A DNA stretch of 64,000 nucleotides from Vicugna pacos (lineage: Eukaryota; Chordata; Mammalia; Artiodactyla; Camelidae): the NCBI RefSeq assembly GCF_048564905.1, contig NC_132995.1, forward strand, positions 54,118,639 to 54,182,638. Reading direction: 5' to 3'. The notes under the pieces were generated by a model. That model searched no databases. It was not told where the DNA came from and saw nothing but the letters and a program-made list of their open reading frames with translations. Both the position numbers and the translations under genes were made by a program. Of the stretch, positions 53,835 through 64,000 are shown piece after piece. The first letter of the stretch is position 1; every line of letters begins with the position of its first letter.

Positions 53835-56800
53835 GTAAGTCCTAAGGGTCATGGTCAGCAACATGGGGAATGATCACTTTCTTCCCTCTCAGAAACGGAA
53901 ACTCTCCAGACTTTCCCTTGCACCCCTTTGTCAGCATAAATGTCATTCTGAGCACAAGGCAGGAAAGGTAGAAGTAGCTATTTGACCCTCATTTCCCTGA
54001 GGATGGGAAAACTGCGGCACAAAGAGTTGAGCAAATGTTCCAGGTGTGTAGTGAGCTGTAGTGTGCGACTAGAGTTCAAATCCCAGTTCTTGATGCCTCG
54101 TGAGATCTCTCTACAACAAGCTAAACTCTGTCCATTGGAATCTTTGCTGAGGTGTATCTGGTCTTGCATCACTGTCGCCTAAACGTCTGGGACTAATGAC
54201 TGCCCTCAGCAAGCTTCCCTGAGGTCACCGTGGCAAAGCACTGTGCCAGTTACACTGAGGTCATGTGGTGACAGCACACACTGGGGGAAGCAGTGATAGC
54301 ACCTGCTTTGAAGGAGCTAAAGGATGAGCCAAGTCCTCGTGGAAACCGTGGTCTCGATGAGTGATACCATTCAGACAGGGGCTCCCTGGTGAGAGGGAAG
54401 CTGAGTTTCCTGGGTGGAGGGTCTCCTTCCAGAATCCCAGGAGGTCATGTGACACCCTGTGTTGAGAGTCCGGATGTTTTCTGGAGAAATCTGACAATCT
54501 GCATCACCCAGTTTGTCTCTTGCTGTGCTGGTGAAACTTTGGTGATGTGGGTCAGCAGGAAATCCAGGCGACCTTGAAGGCTGGATCATGAGACATGTGG
54601 CCAAAATGAGAATGAGGGTAAGTGGGGGAGAACACCATCCCTAGTAAAACCCACAGCAGTATGTGGGGCAGGCCCTTCCTAGTGCAGAGAAGATCAGAGA
54701 CTCTCGGCCAGGCTTCCTGGGCTCATAATCCATGCTGCATTTCTTTCTGTGCCTCAGTTACCCTCTCTGTCCATCCAGTGTTGCTGCATGTTTGAGATGC
54801 AAACAATAGTAAATTCTTGTAAAACTCTTACAACAGTGCAGGCAGATTGTAAAGACACTTCCTAGCATTGCAACTTGGACTAACACAGATTATCCTAGTA
54901 TTTTGGCTCATGTCTTTCACGTCCTTATAGTTTTATGCAACATATTTCACACAAGTGTATCCAGAAGAATTTTCTTTACCCTTTGAGGTACTTCTTCATT
55001 ACTGAAATCCCAGCACAAGGGAACCATGAGTCCATTAGTCCTAGGGTCCATCCCAACCACACAGGAAGCCACCACTTCATGCCCGTGCTCGGTGTTTCAC
55101 CTCTGAGGTTGCAAGTTTTGGTAGAGTGGCCCGTGATTCAGGGTCAGTCTCAGGAGATGTGAATTCTGACCTTTGCTAATGCCACTTTGTCTTCTTTACT
55201 TCCTTTCTGTGCCTTGGAGTTTCTCGTTCCTCAGCTCTGAAATGGGGACTAATGGAATGCCATGCAGTCGGGAGGCTGAGGAATGAGACGTGGAAATCCC
55301 TGCCTAGAGCCTTGTAGCAGGGTTACCTCTGACCTTGGGCTGGACCCTGCCTCCTCCCTGGAGGGCAGTGAGCACAGCAGGGTGTGCAGCTTTCCCCTGA
55401 GGCAGCGTCTCTGTTTCCTCAGAGTGTGAAGAGTGCAAGGACATCATTGAATCCGTGCTGGGGGAGAAGCTGCAGTTTCGGGTGGTGACGTTGGCAGAGA
55501 AGCTGGCAGAGAAGCTGGCAGAGAAGCCAGTGCTAGCTGATGAGAGGTTCAGGTAAGGAGGGCTCTGTGCAGGGGGGCTGGTGGGAAGTGTAGGCCTGTC
55601 CGAAGTGGGGCCGCGAGCGACTTTGGGCCAGGGGAGTGCAGAAATGGACATCACATTACATGAAATTCACCAGATTCAAATCCAGTGAACAAGTCAGTGG
55701 CCTTTGGAACCTTCACCACGTTGTGCAACCAGTACCTCACTGACCTCTGAATCACAGTCCCCTCCTGAATCACTACACCTTGTCATCCTTCCTTGACTCT
55801 CTCATTCTCCTGTGCTTTCCACTTGTCACCAGCTGGACGTGTCCACACCATGTATGACTTTGTGACACTCACTGCCCAACATACCCTACATGGATCTTTA
55901 CATGCAAATGGGCATGGCTCCGTGAGACACTGAACAGACAGCATCATGAAGCAGGCTTAGGAAGACATTAGGGTTTGTTGCCAGAAGAAGAAGATGACTG
56001 GGACGTAACGGAATCTTAGAAGAGTATCCCTGATACAGAGGAAGCCTTTGTTATACCATTTGTCTCCTCTTTCCACAGGACATTCCCCCCATATGTGCCA
56101 GAATTCTGCTCTGATGGCTCCTCGGGGATGTTCTCACAGAATTGCCTTTGAAACCTCTGACCACGTATCATCCAACTGTGCATTTTAACACCGTCTCTTC
56201 TATCTCTTCTTAGGGAATACGATACCCTAATTCGCTCTCAGGCACGAGAGCTGACCGAGTTACGGAGGAAATTACGGGACGGGAGAGAAGACTCTGTCCT
56301 GCTCATCCAGCAGCTGAAGGACATCCTCACCCACGATGACCTGGACAACAACCAGGGACAGGGCTTCCAAGAGCAGCTGACCAAGGGACGCAGGCTGGCA
56401 GAGCGCCTTGCCCGCAAGCTCAGCCCAGGTAACGTGGCCACAGGCTCTGATAGCGCTGAGCCTCTCAGGCAAAGCTTCCTGGCTCATAAGAGACTCCTCA
56501 CCTCGACTAGGAGTGTGCTGTTTCCATGTTTCATTTTGGGGAGCATGACAGGACCAGGACTGGCTGAGTGGGAGGACAGAGGAGAAATGCACAAGATAGA
56601 GGTCACAGTGTTTCAACGACCTGCTTCCCCCTGATGGACAGTGGCCTTTGGGGCAAGAGAGCATCCCCCGGGGTTAAAGCCCGGGAAGGAGGATGTGACA
56701 GGGGGTAGCTTGTGGGAGTGGAAAGTGCCCTGCGCTATGCATCAAAGTTCCCAGACTCCAGCCTGAGTGTTGCCTTTACTGACTGTGAGCGAGTGATTGA

Positions 56801-59800
56801 TTTTCCCTATTTCAGTGTCTAGTTCCTCTTCTGTACAATGGATCAAACGGTCTGTTGATGGTGCTGCAGTGATTAATCTGGGAATCTTCATGAATCAGTT
56901 CAGAAAAAGAGAAGCCCTTCACTGTGTAGGGTTGGATTGGGCACTGAACGTTGCTGAAGTTGTGTTGGGAAATATGTTTCAGTGCGCAATTTCCATAGAG
57001 AGAATTTCCACTGATAACACTCAGAGAGCATGTGAAGTTCCCAGGATCCATGCACGTGGAGGCATGTGGGACAGGGTCGTTTTCCTCTTCTTTCACAAAG
57101 CAGAGGATCTCTATGAGAGCCGTGAAAGGGTGTACAGCCTGTGTCTAGGGAGAACTTTTTGGCCGGATAGATGAATGTGTTGTAGAGGTTGAGATGGGAG
57201 GTGGACACTTGTACAGTGGTATAGGGAACAAAGACCATTTAAATGTTGACCCCATGTCAGGTAGAGGGGACGGGATTGTCATCCAGCTGTTTGGTGTCAC
57301 ACTGAACGATGGATCAGACATCTGGACCAGGCCAATTATTTAAAGACATTGCATTGGAACTTGAGCACAGCAGTGACTCATACAAAAATATTTATGTTCC
57401 CATGGCCATATATAGCCATTCTGATTGCAGTCTGTGAACTGGGGAAAAGCTGACTGGATATTTGTGAATTTGTTCGCAGAAGTTGATGAAGATGAGGAAT
57501 ATAAACTGGAAGAAGAAACACTCACCCCCAGGTAACCATGAAGTCTTAGGCACCGGTAATGGGTAGGTGAGCTACGGAGAGGGTAGAAGAAAGATGAAGA
57601 CATGAGGGCAAGACAGTGTCATGTAGCAGATGTGAGAAACGCAAGCCTGCAGATTGCATTGATTGATTTCAATCACCCAGCATGGAAGCGGCCCTTTCAC
57701 TTGGTTGTCTGCTGTCTCTGTGGCCCTTGTAGCTACGGCCCAAGAGAATGTACCACCTTTAGGGTTTCCTGCGCACACAGAGACTATGGATACTCTCCTA
57801 AATGAACACTAAGATGAGATAAATAAGTACTTTTACAGAGTTTTCAGTGCTTGTTAGTAAGGAAGGTAGCAATGGAATCAGCAAAGGAGGAACTCAAAAA
57901 ATAAAGCACCAATAAAACTGCTAGAAAAAAGTGTAGTTCTCGTGTGGCACCAGTAAGAGAAAGGCTTTAGAGGCCTTTCTGTTCCTAAATAGAAGGGATA
58001 ATATCTCTGAGGCCCTAGAATACCTTGAGAGTTAGAATCACTTGACTACCTTATCTTAAACTGAATATGATAGAGGCCGATGGCAATAACACCTGGTGTG
58101 GCGGTTCACTTGTGCTTCGTGATCGTGATAGGACCACACTGGGATGTTTGAATCTCATTCCTCATCACATGTTGTGTGGCCAGTGCACCGAGCAACTACT
58201 GGTCTCTCCCTCTGCCACCCCCTGACAGCCACACTCTGCTTGACATCAAGAAGAATAGTTAGTTCCCTCTTTCTGAGGACTGACAACTTTCCTTTTCATG
58301 ACTACATCCTATGCCCTCAATCAAAATCAGTTATGACAACATGGTGTCCGATGGACATAGCTGAATTTTCTGTCATCCCTTTCCCACCTGGCACAGCACA
58401 GAGCTAGAGGCACCTGAGAAGGAGGAGGTGCTCCTGGAGTCCCAGGATGAATGTGTTTTGAATCCTTCACTTCTCCAAGAGGGATCTGACCGCACCCAGC
58501 TAGACAGTGAAGGCAAATTTGCACTCGATGAAGAGAAAGTTGGCCGTGCTCCGGATGTTGCTGGTGATTGCTCCGATGTTCCAGAGGGTGAAATTCCAAC
58601 TGACCTCCCAGGTAGCCTTTCTATTTTTGTTCCCCCACACACCGTGTAGTCTGAAGAAAGTCTTCTCTGAAGGTAGACCCTAGTGGCACATATTGCTTTA
58701 GCCCAGAAACAGGATGGATTATGGCAGACAGACATCATGTGAGCCAGGAAGCCTCGATCCCTTTCTAGGCCCAATTCTTGCATCTGTGACCCTGGAGCCA
58801 AAGTCAGGCCCTGGGACCCAAGTCAGCGGTGACAAAGTGTCCCCCGCCTTGGCAGAACATCCGGAGGAAGTGTCTCTCAGACATCGTTTGTGTGAAGTGC
58901 GTCTTCCAACCTATAGTGATCTAACTGTTCCTTTTGGACAGTGTCCCTGGCCTTTCTTTGCCCGAGCAAACAGAGTGGTAGCCTCGCCTATATGTTAGGT
59001 CATGTGGTGTCTCTGGCTTCACTGATGTCTGTGCAAGTCTTCATCTTCCTGATGTTGGCTTCTCTTAGGTAAGTAGCTGGTTAAAACCCAGGAAAGAACC
59101 AAGTGTTCCTGTCCCTTGCTCGGATGTTTCCATGAAGTAAGGCTGGGCTCTGGCAGTCTCTCCAGCCTTGAATGCCCATGGTTTCTGTGTAGCACCAGAT
59201 TTTCCCATGGATTTCAAGGTTTGTAAAATTTATCTGGTCTCAAGCAGAAATTCCTCCATAGCATCAGCAACCGCATTATGTGACAGAATTAGCCAATACT
59301 GTAAATAAAACTTCTTAGCTGATTTCTTGGACCTTTGGAAAAATACACTCTTTACTAGACAGAGTCGTAAGTTGTGGTATTTGAAGAACGCTCAAGTAGA
59401 TCAGCCAGAGTACTTGAGCGAAACATGTTTCATCATTCCTGTCCAATTCTGATGAGACTCAAGTGTTGTGAAATGTCTCTCCTAAAATTTTCCTGTTGTT
59501 GCACTGAGAATATTAATGTCCTTGTGGTACCTGTGTTCACTGAGTTGGTATGTGTGATGTGTGATTTGTTTATGGTGACCTTCTGTCTCTGAATTTCTTA
59601 CCAGAAAATCAGAATGAGTGTGTCGAAGCAGCTGGACAAGAGCCAATGACCCCCAGGTAATTCTTAAGAATACTGGGCTGTTACTGTGAATGTTGACACC
59701 AGAAGACGTCAGATCCAGGGAAAAGAGAATGTGCTGAATATGACTGTCTCATCCATTCACTCGACAGCCAAACGTGCACTTGAGCAATGGTGTTTCTTTT

Positions 59801-62800
59801 CATTGTGGCAGTTGTGTGTGTTTAAATTTGTGACTCTCTCAAGTTTAGTCATGTACAGTGCTTTAAGCCAGGTCAACGAGCCAAACTTGGGGTTCCCTGT
59901 AGTCAGCTGCTGTCTTCTCTGTGGATAAAAGCAGGGTGAGATGCACATCTGTTTTGTAGCTGTTTGGTGTCAGCATCTGGATAAGTATTTGAGTGCAAGA
60001 GAAGAAAATACATTCATATTCTATAACAATGTAAGGAATTTTTGCTTGAATGCTGATTTATATTCTATATTTTCTCAAAAGATGTATTCACTTGAGCACT
60101 GCATATATAGTTCAACACAATATCTGCAAAGTGGACCCAGTATTTAGTCCTCTGTGTGTTCTGGGAGTCATGCCTGTAGCACACAGGGAGAGTCCGTTTC
60201 CTCCCTCAACAGCTGGTTGTGTGGCCAGGGCTCGGAGCGCCTCTTGCTCTCTCCTCTCTCCCTCTCCCACGCCATGGCGGCCACACTCTGCCTCACATAT
60301 AGGAGAGTCACTTCCCTCTTTAAGGGGCCTTCCCTCTGGCTTTCTGTGACCACTACCTATGCTTTCCTTCCATAGCAGGTGATCTGATTAGGTGTCTAAC
60401 CGTCTTAGTTAAATATTCTGTCATTCCTTTCCCACCTGGCACAGCACGGACCTACAGGAGTTTGAGAAGGATGAAGTGCTCCACAAATCCCAGGATGAAG
60501 GTGTTTGGGCTCCTTCCCTTCATCAGGAAGGTTCTGACGTCTGTGAGACTCACAGTGATGGAAAATTTGCATTTTATGAACAGAAAGTGATGTCTACCCT
60601 GGAGGGAGCCGGTGGTGGCCCCCATGTTAAAGAGGATGAAATTCCAAGTGACCTCCCAGGTAGTCTGCATTGTCTTTACCCCACACGATTTGTCTAGTCT
60701 ATGAGAATTTGTTGACATGTATACATTATAAGCTTACATTATGTTTCGAATCAGGCCCTACTATTGCCTTCATTTGTTTCTTTATTTATTCGTTTGGTTA
60801 TTTGCAGTATGTTTAGTGTACAACGTGTCAGTTTCTGGGTTACAGCATGATATTTCAGTCATACATATGCATACATATATTCATTTTTATATTCTTTTCC
60901 ATTGTAGGTTACTACAAGATATTGAATAGAATTCCCTGTGCTATACGGAAGAAATTTGTTGTTTAACGTCCTTTATATATAATAGTTAATATTTGCACAA
61001 CTGGAACTCCCAGTTTATCCCTTCTCTCACCCCCTTTCTCTCCAGCAACCATAAGTTTGTTTTGTATGTCTGTGAGTCTATTTCCGTTAGGCAGGTAACT
61101 TCATTAGTGTCTTCTTGTTTCTCGTTTATATTCCGTACATGAGTGATATCATGTGGTCCTTGTCTCTCTCTTTGTGGCTTACTTCCCTTGAACGAGCATC
61201 TCTAAATTCATCCATGTTGCTGCAAATGGCCCTATTTTATTCTTTTGTACGGCTGAGTAGTATTCCATTGTACAAATATGCCACAGACTCTTTATCCAGG
61301 TATCTGTGGATGGTCATTTAGGTTGTTTCCATGTCTTGGCGATCGTATACGGTGCTGCTATTAACATTGGGGTGCGTGTGTCTTTTCCAATTAGACTTCA
61401 CTCTGGATGTATGCCCAGGATTGGAATTGCTGGATCATATGGTAAGTGTGTTTTTAGTTTTTGAGGAATCTCCAATCCTCTTTTCCTGTAATGGCTGCTC
61501 CAAACTGCATGTCCACCAATACTGTAGGAGGGTTCTCTTTTCTCCACACCCTTTCCAGCATTTAGGGTTTGTGAGCTTTTTCATAAAGGCCATTCTGACT
61601 GATGTGAGGTGATCCTTAATTGCAGTTTTGATTTGCATTTGTCTGATAATTAGCGGTATCCAACATGTTTTCATGTACCTCTTGGCCATTTGCATGTCTT
61701 CCTTGAAGAATTCCTTTTTAGGTCCTGTGCCCATTTTTGGATATGATTTTTTGGGTTTCTGTTGTTGTTGTTTTTAAGCTGTATGTGACGTTTGTATACC
61801 CTGGAAAGTCAACCGTTGTCAGTTGCATCATTTGCAACTATTTTCTCCCATTTCGTAGGTTATTGTTTTGTTTTTCTTTTGGTTCCCTTTGCTGTGCAAA
61901 AGCTTCTAGGTTTAATTACGTCCCATTTGTTAATTTTTGCTTTTTCTCATTTGCCTGGGTAGACTGCCCCAGGAAAACATTGCTAAGATTTATGTTCAAG
62001 AATAATTTGTCTATGATTTCTTCTCAGCGGTTTATAGTGTCTTGTCTTGTATTTAAGTGTTTAAGCCATTTTGATTTTATTTTTGTTTATAGTGTCCTCA
62101 CGTCGTTGATATATGTGTGCCTGTCCAGTTTTCCCAACGCCGCTTGCTGAAGGGACTGTCTTTTCTCCATCGTATATTCTTGCCTCCGTTGTAGAAGATG
62201 ACATGATTGTAATTCTGTGGGTTTATTTCTGGGCTCTCGATTCTGTTCCATACAATTGCCTTTAAAATAACACATTCCCTGAGTTAGTGAACATTACTCG
62301 ATTCCTAGTCATGTTTGTCTCACTGGCCAATCACTAGACCAAAGGTGGTCCTACCAGACTCCCATAGAGCTCTCCAGTTGTGTCATAGGAAGTAACTTTC
62401 TGGTCTCCTAATTTTGAATGACTCTCTTATCTTGCGTTTCATGCTCTAATTTTGGTTCCTGAGCAGTGTCCTTGAGTTTCTATACCTGTCCTAGGGTGTT
62501 GGCAGTCTAGTTTATATCTTTGGAGATGTCACTTCTTTGATTGTTTGTGTCAACCCAAAAGTATCTCCTTCCATTTGTCTTATCTTATCCAGAGGCTTCA
62601 GAAACCTGAACGCAAGCACCACTATCATCTTTGGTATGTTTCTCTGAAGCAAGGCAGGGTCCTGGAACGTGCAACCAAATGAATGGCCACCCTTTCTTGG
62701 GGGCACTGAAGACCGTGTTGACTTGTGTTTAGATTCTGCTCATCAGTCTAATGTCAATGGAGAATGTATCTACCCCAGTAACAGACAGCATTTCAGATGG

Positions 62801-64000
62801 AAAAATTCTGAATATTAGTGCAAACTTCTAAGAAATAGCTAGGCAGTCCCTCAGGATCTGTGGGTAAAAGGATGTGGTTACTGTTTGCCTAGACTCAGGA
62901 CATAGTGTGGGGACATCCTGTCATATTAAGGAGACGTGTCCAGGGGCTCAAGAAGCATACCAAGTGCCTTCTTCTAAGGTTCTGTCTAGGGCCTCCCGGA
63001 ATATTTCTCCCACACTACCCCGTTACCACATTGCATACGTGCATGTTGCTGTGCTAAGTTTTGCATGGTATTGATCATAGGGAAGTGGGTTTTGCCCAAT
63101 GTAACTGTTCTGTGAACTCATTTACAGAAAAGCAAAATGATCAAGATGGTGTGAAAGGAGCAGAGCCAATCGTCCCCAGGTAATTTTGAATATTTTTACC
63201 CTGTTGATAAAATGTGACTTCTGTAGTCCCCTAATCCAGGGTCAGCAGGAAGTGCTGAATACAACTGTATGGTCCACTTTGCCAACCAGAAATTACCTTT
63301 TTTGTAATCTTTTCTGCTTTCATTGTGCTACTTACATGGTTTCCTTTTCTAATTAACTTCTTACTTTGGTTTTCTTTTTGATACTCTGATTTTCATGCAC
63401 TCATTTTTTCTCTCCTGTGTGATTGACAGAGTGAGATGCAAATCTGCTTTCTGCCTGTTTTGTGTTCGCATGTTGGCATGTGTTTGATAGCAAGAGTGTA
63501 AATAGACAGTAATAGAATTATATTCTGCGACAATAATCTTACAAAGAGGCCTTGGTAGCACGAGATTTCTGGGACACTAGGGTGCCCCCAAAGCTATATG
63601 CACTTTCTCTCTCCATGTAGCACTGAGTGCAATCGAAATGAAAGGGTGAAAGGCAATGTTACGTGGCCCTATGTGATGGGTCATGATTCTATGGTATAGA
63701 GAGAATCAGTCTCTTTCTTCATCAGCTTGTTATTTGGCCAGGGTCCTGAGCACCCACTGTCAATTCTGTCTCCTGCTCCTCTGAAAAAACACACACTGTC
63801 CCACCAGAAAAGATATCTTATCCTGCTTATTGGGTCAGCCTTCGGCTTCCTTCACCACTCAATTAAACATTCCATCGAAAGGAGAAAGGGGTCTAGATTT
63901 CTGATTGCTATTATGGTAATCTTTGGTCTCCCTACCCACTAGGCTCAGCACGGAGCTGCCGCAGGTGGTAGAGGATGACATCCCACTGCCCTCAGTGGAG
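53657..64000 (+). CDS. NBPF-family gene with Olduvai (DUF1220) units, 5' part, cut by window end
   Basis: NBPF proteins have an N-terminal coiled-coil part followed by Olduvai domains. The copy number of these domains is extreme in humans and low in other mammals, and their molecular role is poorly known. Nine plus-strand coding exons (178, 130, 215, 52, 215, 52, 215, 52 and at least 52 nt) join in phase into 387 codons without a stop. They start at an ATG with CACCATGG context. Human NBPF has the same order: LEIN-x-L, LANQ-KKYKCEE, a LAEKL run, QAKELTQLREKLREGRD, QGQDLREQLAEGCRLAEH, LSPEN, then Olduvai. Each exon has a PDE4DIP counterpart here. I cannot say which human NBPF, if any, is orthologous, so no symbol is given. 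Confidence 0.92.
53835..55422. other. NBPF intron 1
   Basis: Intron of 1.6 kb. MIR-like pieces lie at 53975-54095 (reverse; AAACTGCGGCACAAAGAGTT, AGAGTTCAAATCCCAGTTC), about 54690-54790 (forward) and 55120-55260 (forward; TCTGTGCCTTGGAGTTTCTC). Confidence 0.55.
55423..55552 (+). CDS. NBPF coding exon 2 with LAEK triplication
   Basis: The 130 nt read [40 protein letters not shown] and ERFR, between TTCCTCAG and GTAAGG. Human NBPF has KCEEYKDIIDSVLRDELQ and one LAEKL. Here a 12 bp unit (TTGGCAGAGAAG / CTGGCAGAGAAG) is present three times at 55491-55526, giving LAEK three times. The exon corresponds to the two ends of the 529 nt PDE4DIP exon F. Confidence 0.93.
55491..55526 (+). repeat. 12 bp in-frame coding tandem repeat, 3 copies
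   Basis: TTGGCAGAGAAG, CTGGCAGAGAAG, CTGGCAGAGAAG lie head to tail in NBPF coding exon 2. Copies 2 and 3 are identical, which suggests recent slippage. Each adds LAEK to the coiled coil; four residues per unit shifts the heptad register. Confidence 0.97.
55553..56213. other. NBPF intron 2
   Basis: Intron of 661 bp, no recognised feature. Confidence 0.6.
56214..56428 (+). CDS. NBPF coding exon 3
   Basis: The 215 nt read [60 protein letters not shown] and [12 protein letters not shown], between CTTCTTAG and GTAACG. Human NBPF has ALVHSQAKELTQLREKLREG and GQDLREQLAEGCRLAEH with KLSPEN. It corresponds to PDE4DIP exon G. Confidence 0.95.
56429..57479. other. NBPF intron 3
   Basis: Intron of about 1.05 kb. 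Bases 56720-56840 look like a forward MIR (CGAGTGATTGATTTTCCCTA, CCTCTTCTGTACAATGGA). The open frame at 56797-57174 has no homologue I know. Confidence 0.55.
57480..57531 (+). CDS. NBPF coding exon 4: short exon of Olduvai unit 1
   Basis: This 52 nt exon lies between TTCGCAG and GTAACC and encodes [18 protein letters not shown]. The acidic run matches human ENDEDEDEDVEVEEDE-type linkers ahead of the first Olduvai domain. It has the same length and phases as exon H of PDE4DIP. Confidence 0.92.
57532..58396. other. Intron inside Olduvai unit 1
   Basis: Intron of 865 bp. Its right end (GTTGTGTGGCCAGTGCACCG, CAGCCACACTCTGCTTGACA) matches the corresponding introns of units 2 and 3, so the intron was duplicated along with the exons. 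Confidence 0.7.
58397..58611 (+). CDS. NBPF coding exon 5: long exon of Olduvai unit 1
   Basis: The 215 nt encode [60 protein letters not shown] and [13 protein letters not shown], between GGCACAG and GTAGCC. The Olduvai frame is recognisable: S-x-EL-x-x-x-E-x-E-VL-x-(D/E)S-x-D-x-C, then PS, then an aromatic and E-E-K-V. Typical human residues such as YSTPS are replaced by LNPS here. Confidence 0.92.
58612..59604. other. Intron between Olduvai units 1 and 2
   Basis: Intron of 993 bp, no recognised repeat. The open frame at 58714-58998 has no splice sites. Confidence 0.6.
59605..59656 (+). CDS. NBPF coding exon 6: short exon of Olduvai unit 2
   Basis: This 52 nt exon between CTTACCAG and GTAATT encodes [18 protein letters not shown]. 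The T-P-R end is shared with unit 1 (TLTPR). Confidence 0.92.
59657..60444. other. Intron inside Olduvai unit 2
   Basis: Intron of 788 bp. It shares GATCCAGGGAAAAGAGAATG with the unit 3 intron (AATCCAGGGTCAGCAGGAAG) and TGGTTGTGTGGCCAGGGCTC with units 1 and 3. This shows whole-unit tandem duplication. Confidence 0.7.
60445..60659 (+). CDS. NBPF coding exon 7: long exon of Olduvai unit 2
   Basis: The 215 nt encode [60 protein letters not shown] and [13 protein letters not shown]. Flanks are GGCACAG and GTAGTC. It is clearly a sister of exon 5: [12 protein letters not shown] against [12 protein letters not shown], and EIPSDLPG against EIPTDLPG. Confidence 0.93.
60660..63127. other. Intron between Olduvai units 2 and 3, enlarged by an L1
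   Basis: Intron of 2,468 bp containing an L1 of about 1,480 bp in reverse orientation. Without it about 990 bp remain, the same as the 993 bp intron between units 1 and 2. The rest holds nothing recognised. Confidence 0.7.
60773..62252 (-). mobile_element. L1 LINE, 5'-truncated, reverse orientation
   Basis: Read on the minus strand it has the ORF2 C-terminal part and 3' UTR. A frame at 61734-61435 reads [40 protein letters not shown] and [19 protein letters not shown], the standard L1 ORF2p C-terminal motif series with the C-x-C-type GCGEKGTLLHCWW block. The 3' UTR shows ATGCCCAGGATTGGAATTGC-type and TTACTACAAGATATTGAATA landmarks on the plus strand. It stops near 62252, so it lacks the 5' part, reverse transcriptase core and endonuclease. 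It inserted after the unit duplication. Confidence 0.92.
63128..63179 (+). CDS. NBPF coding exon 8: short exon of Olduvai unit 3
   Basis: This 52 nt exon between TTTACAG and GTAATT encodes [18 protein letters not shown]. It is related to exon 6 ([18 protein letters not shown]). Confidence 0.91.
63180..63948. other. Intron inside Olduvai unit 3
   Basis: Intron of 769 bp, homologous along its length to the unit 2 intron: GAAGTGCTGAATACAACTGT here against ATGTGCTGAATATGACTGTC there, and TTATTTGGCCAGGGTCCTGA against TTGTGTGGCCAGGGCTCGGA. Confidence 0.7.
63949..64000 (+). CDS. NBPF coding exon 9: long exon of Olduvai unit 3, cut by window end
   Basis: The visible part encodes [18 protein letters not shown] and runs off the window. 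By alignment with units 1 and 2 the acceptor is GGCTCAG at 63948. An AG six bases earlier (63942) is equally in frame and would give RLSTEL, the classical Olduvai opening PRLSREL. The VVE is closer to human Olduvai (LLEVVEPEVLQDSLD) than the earlier units. Confidence 0.88.

Noticed and set aside
61331-62150. Plus-strand open frames of 93 and 137 codons
   Set aside because: They are antisense readings of the reverse-oriented L1.

Overview
This is mammalian nuclear DNA. It has spliced genes with GT-AG introns, old MIR, L2, MER5A-like and L1 repeats, and an isolated CpG island. The younger L1 copies carry the 3' untranslated signature typical of cetartiodactyls (camelids, pigs, whales, ruminants). 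No Alu, rodent B1/B2, carnivore, horse, pig or ruminant SINE was recognised. An artiodactyl outside the ruminants, possibly a camelid, is my best guess. This is inference from repeats recalled from memory.

Left part (1.6-24.9 kb, minus strand): thirteen consecutive coding exons of PDE4DIP (myomegalin), a coiled-coil scaffold of the Golgi and centrosome. All splice sites are canonical and all phases join, giving 2,832 nt or 944 codons. Both gene ends lie outside the exons seen: later exons lie beyond base 1, and the exons for the N-terminal half of the full-length protein are not found anywhere to the right in this window.

Middle part (25-53 kb): a long exon-poor stretch. At 34.9-39.0 kb on the plus strand lies a diverged second copy of the PDE4DIP C-terminal exons, opposite in direction to the main gene. 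A CpG island follows at 45.3-46.6 kb. In and after it lie a degenerate tRNA-Gln(CTG), a possible tRNA-Asn relic and a U1 snRNA relic. Human 1q21 also has tRNA and U1-variant genes among its NBPF/PDE4DIP blocks, so the association looks old.

Right part (53.6-64 kb, plus strand): the 5' portion of an NBPF-family gene, with eight complete coding exons and a ninth cut by the window end (387 codons). It has an N-terminal coiled-coil part and at least three Olduvai (DUF1220) two-exon units of 52 and 215 nt. Its exons match PDE4DIP exons one for one, so the window holds donor gene and derivative side by side, head to head. The CpG island between them could serve both.
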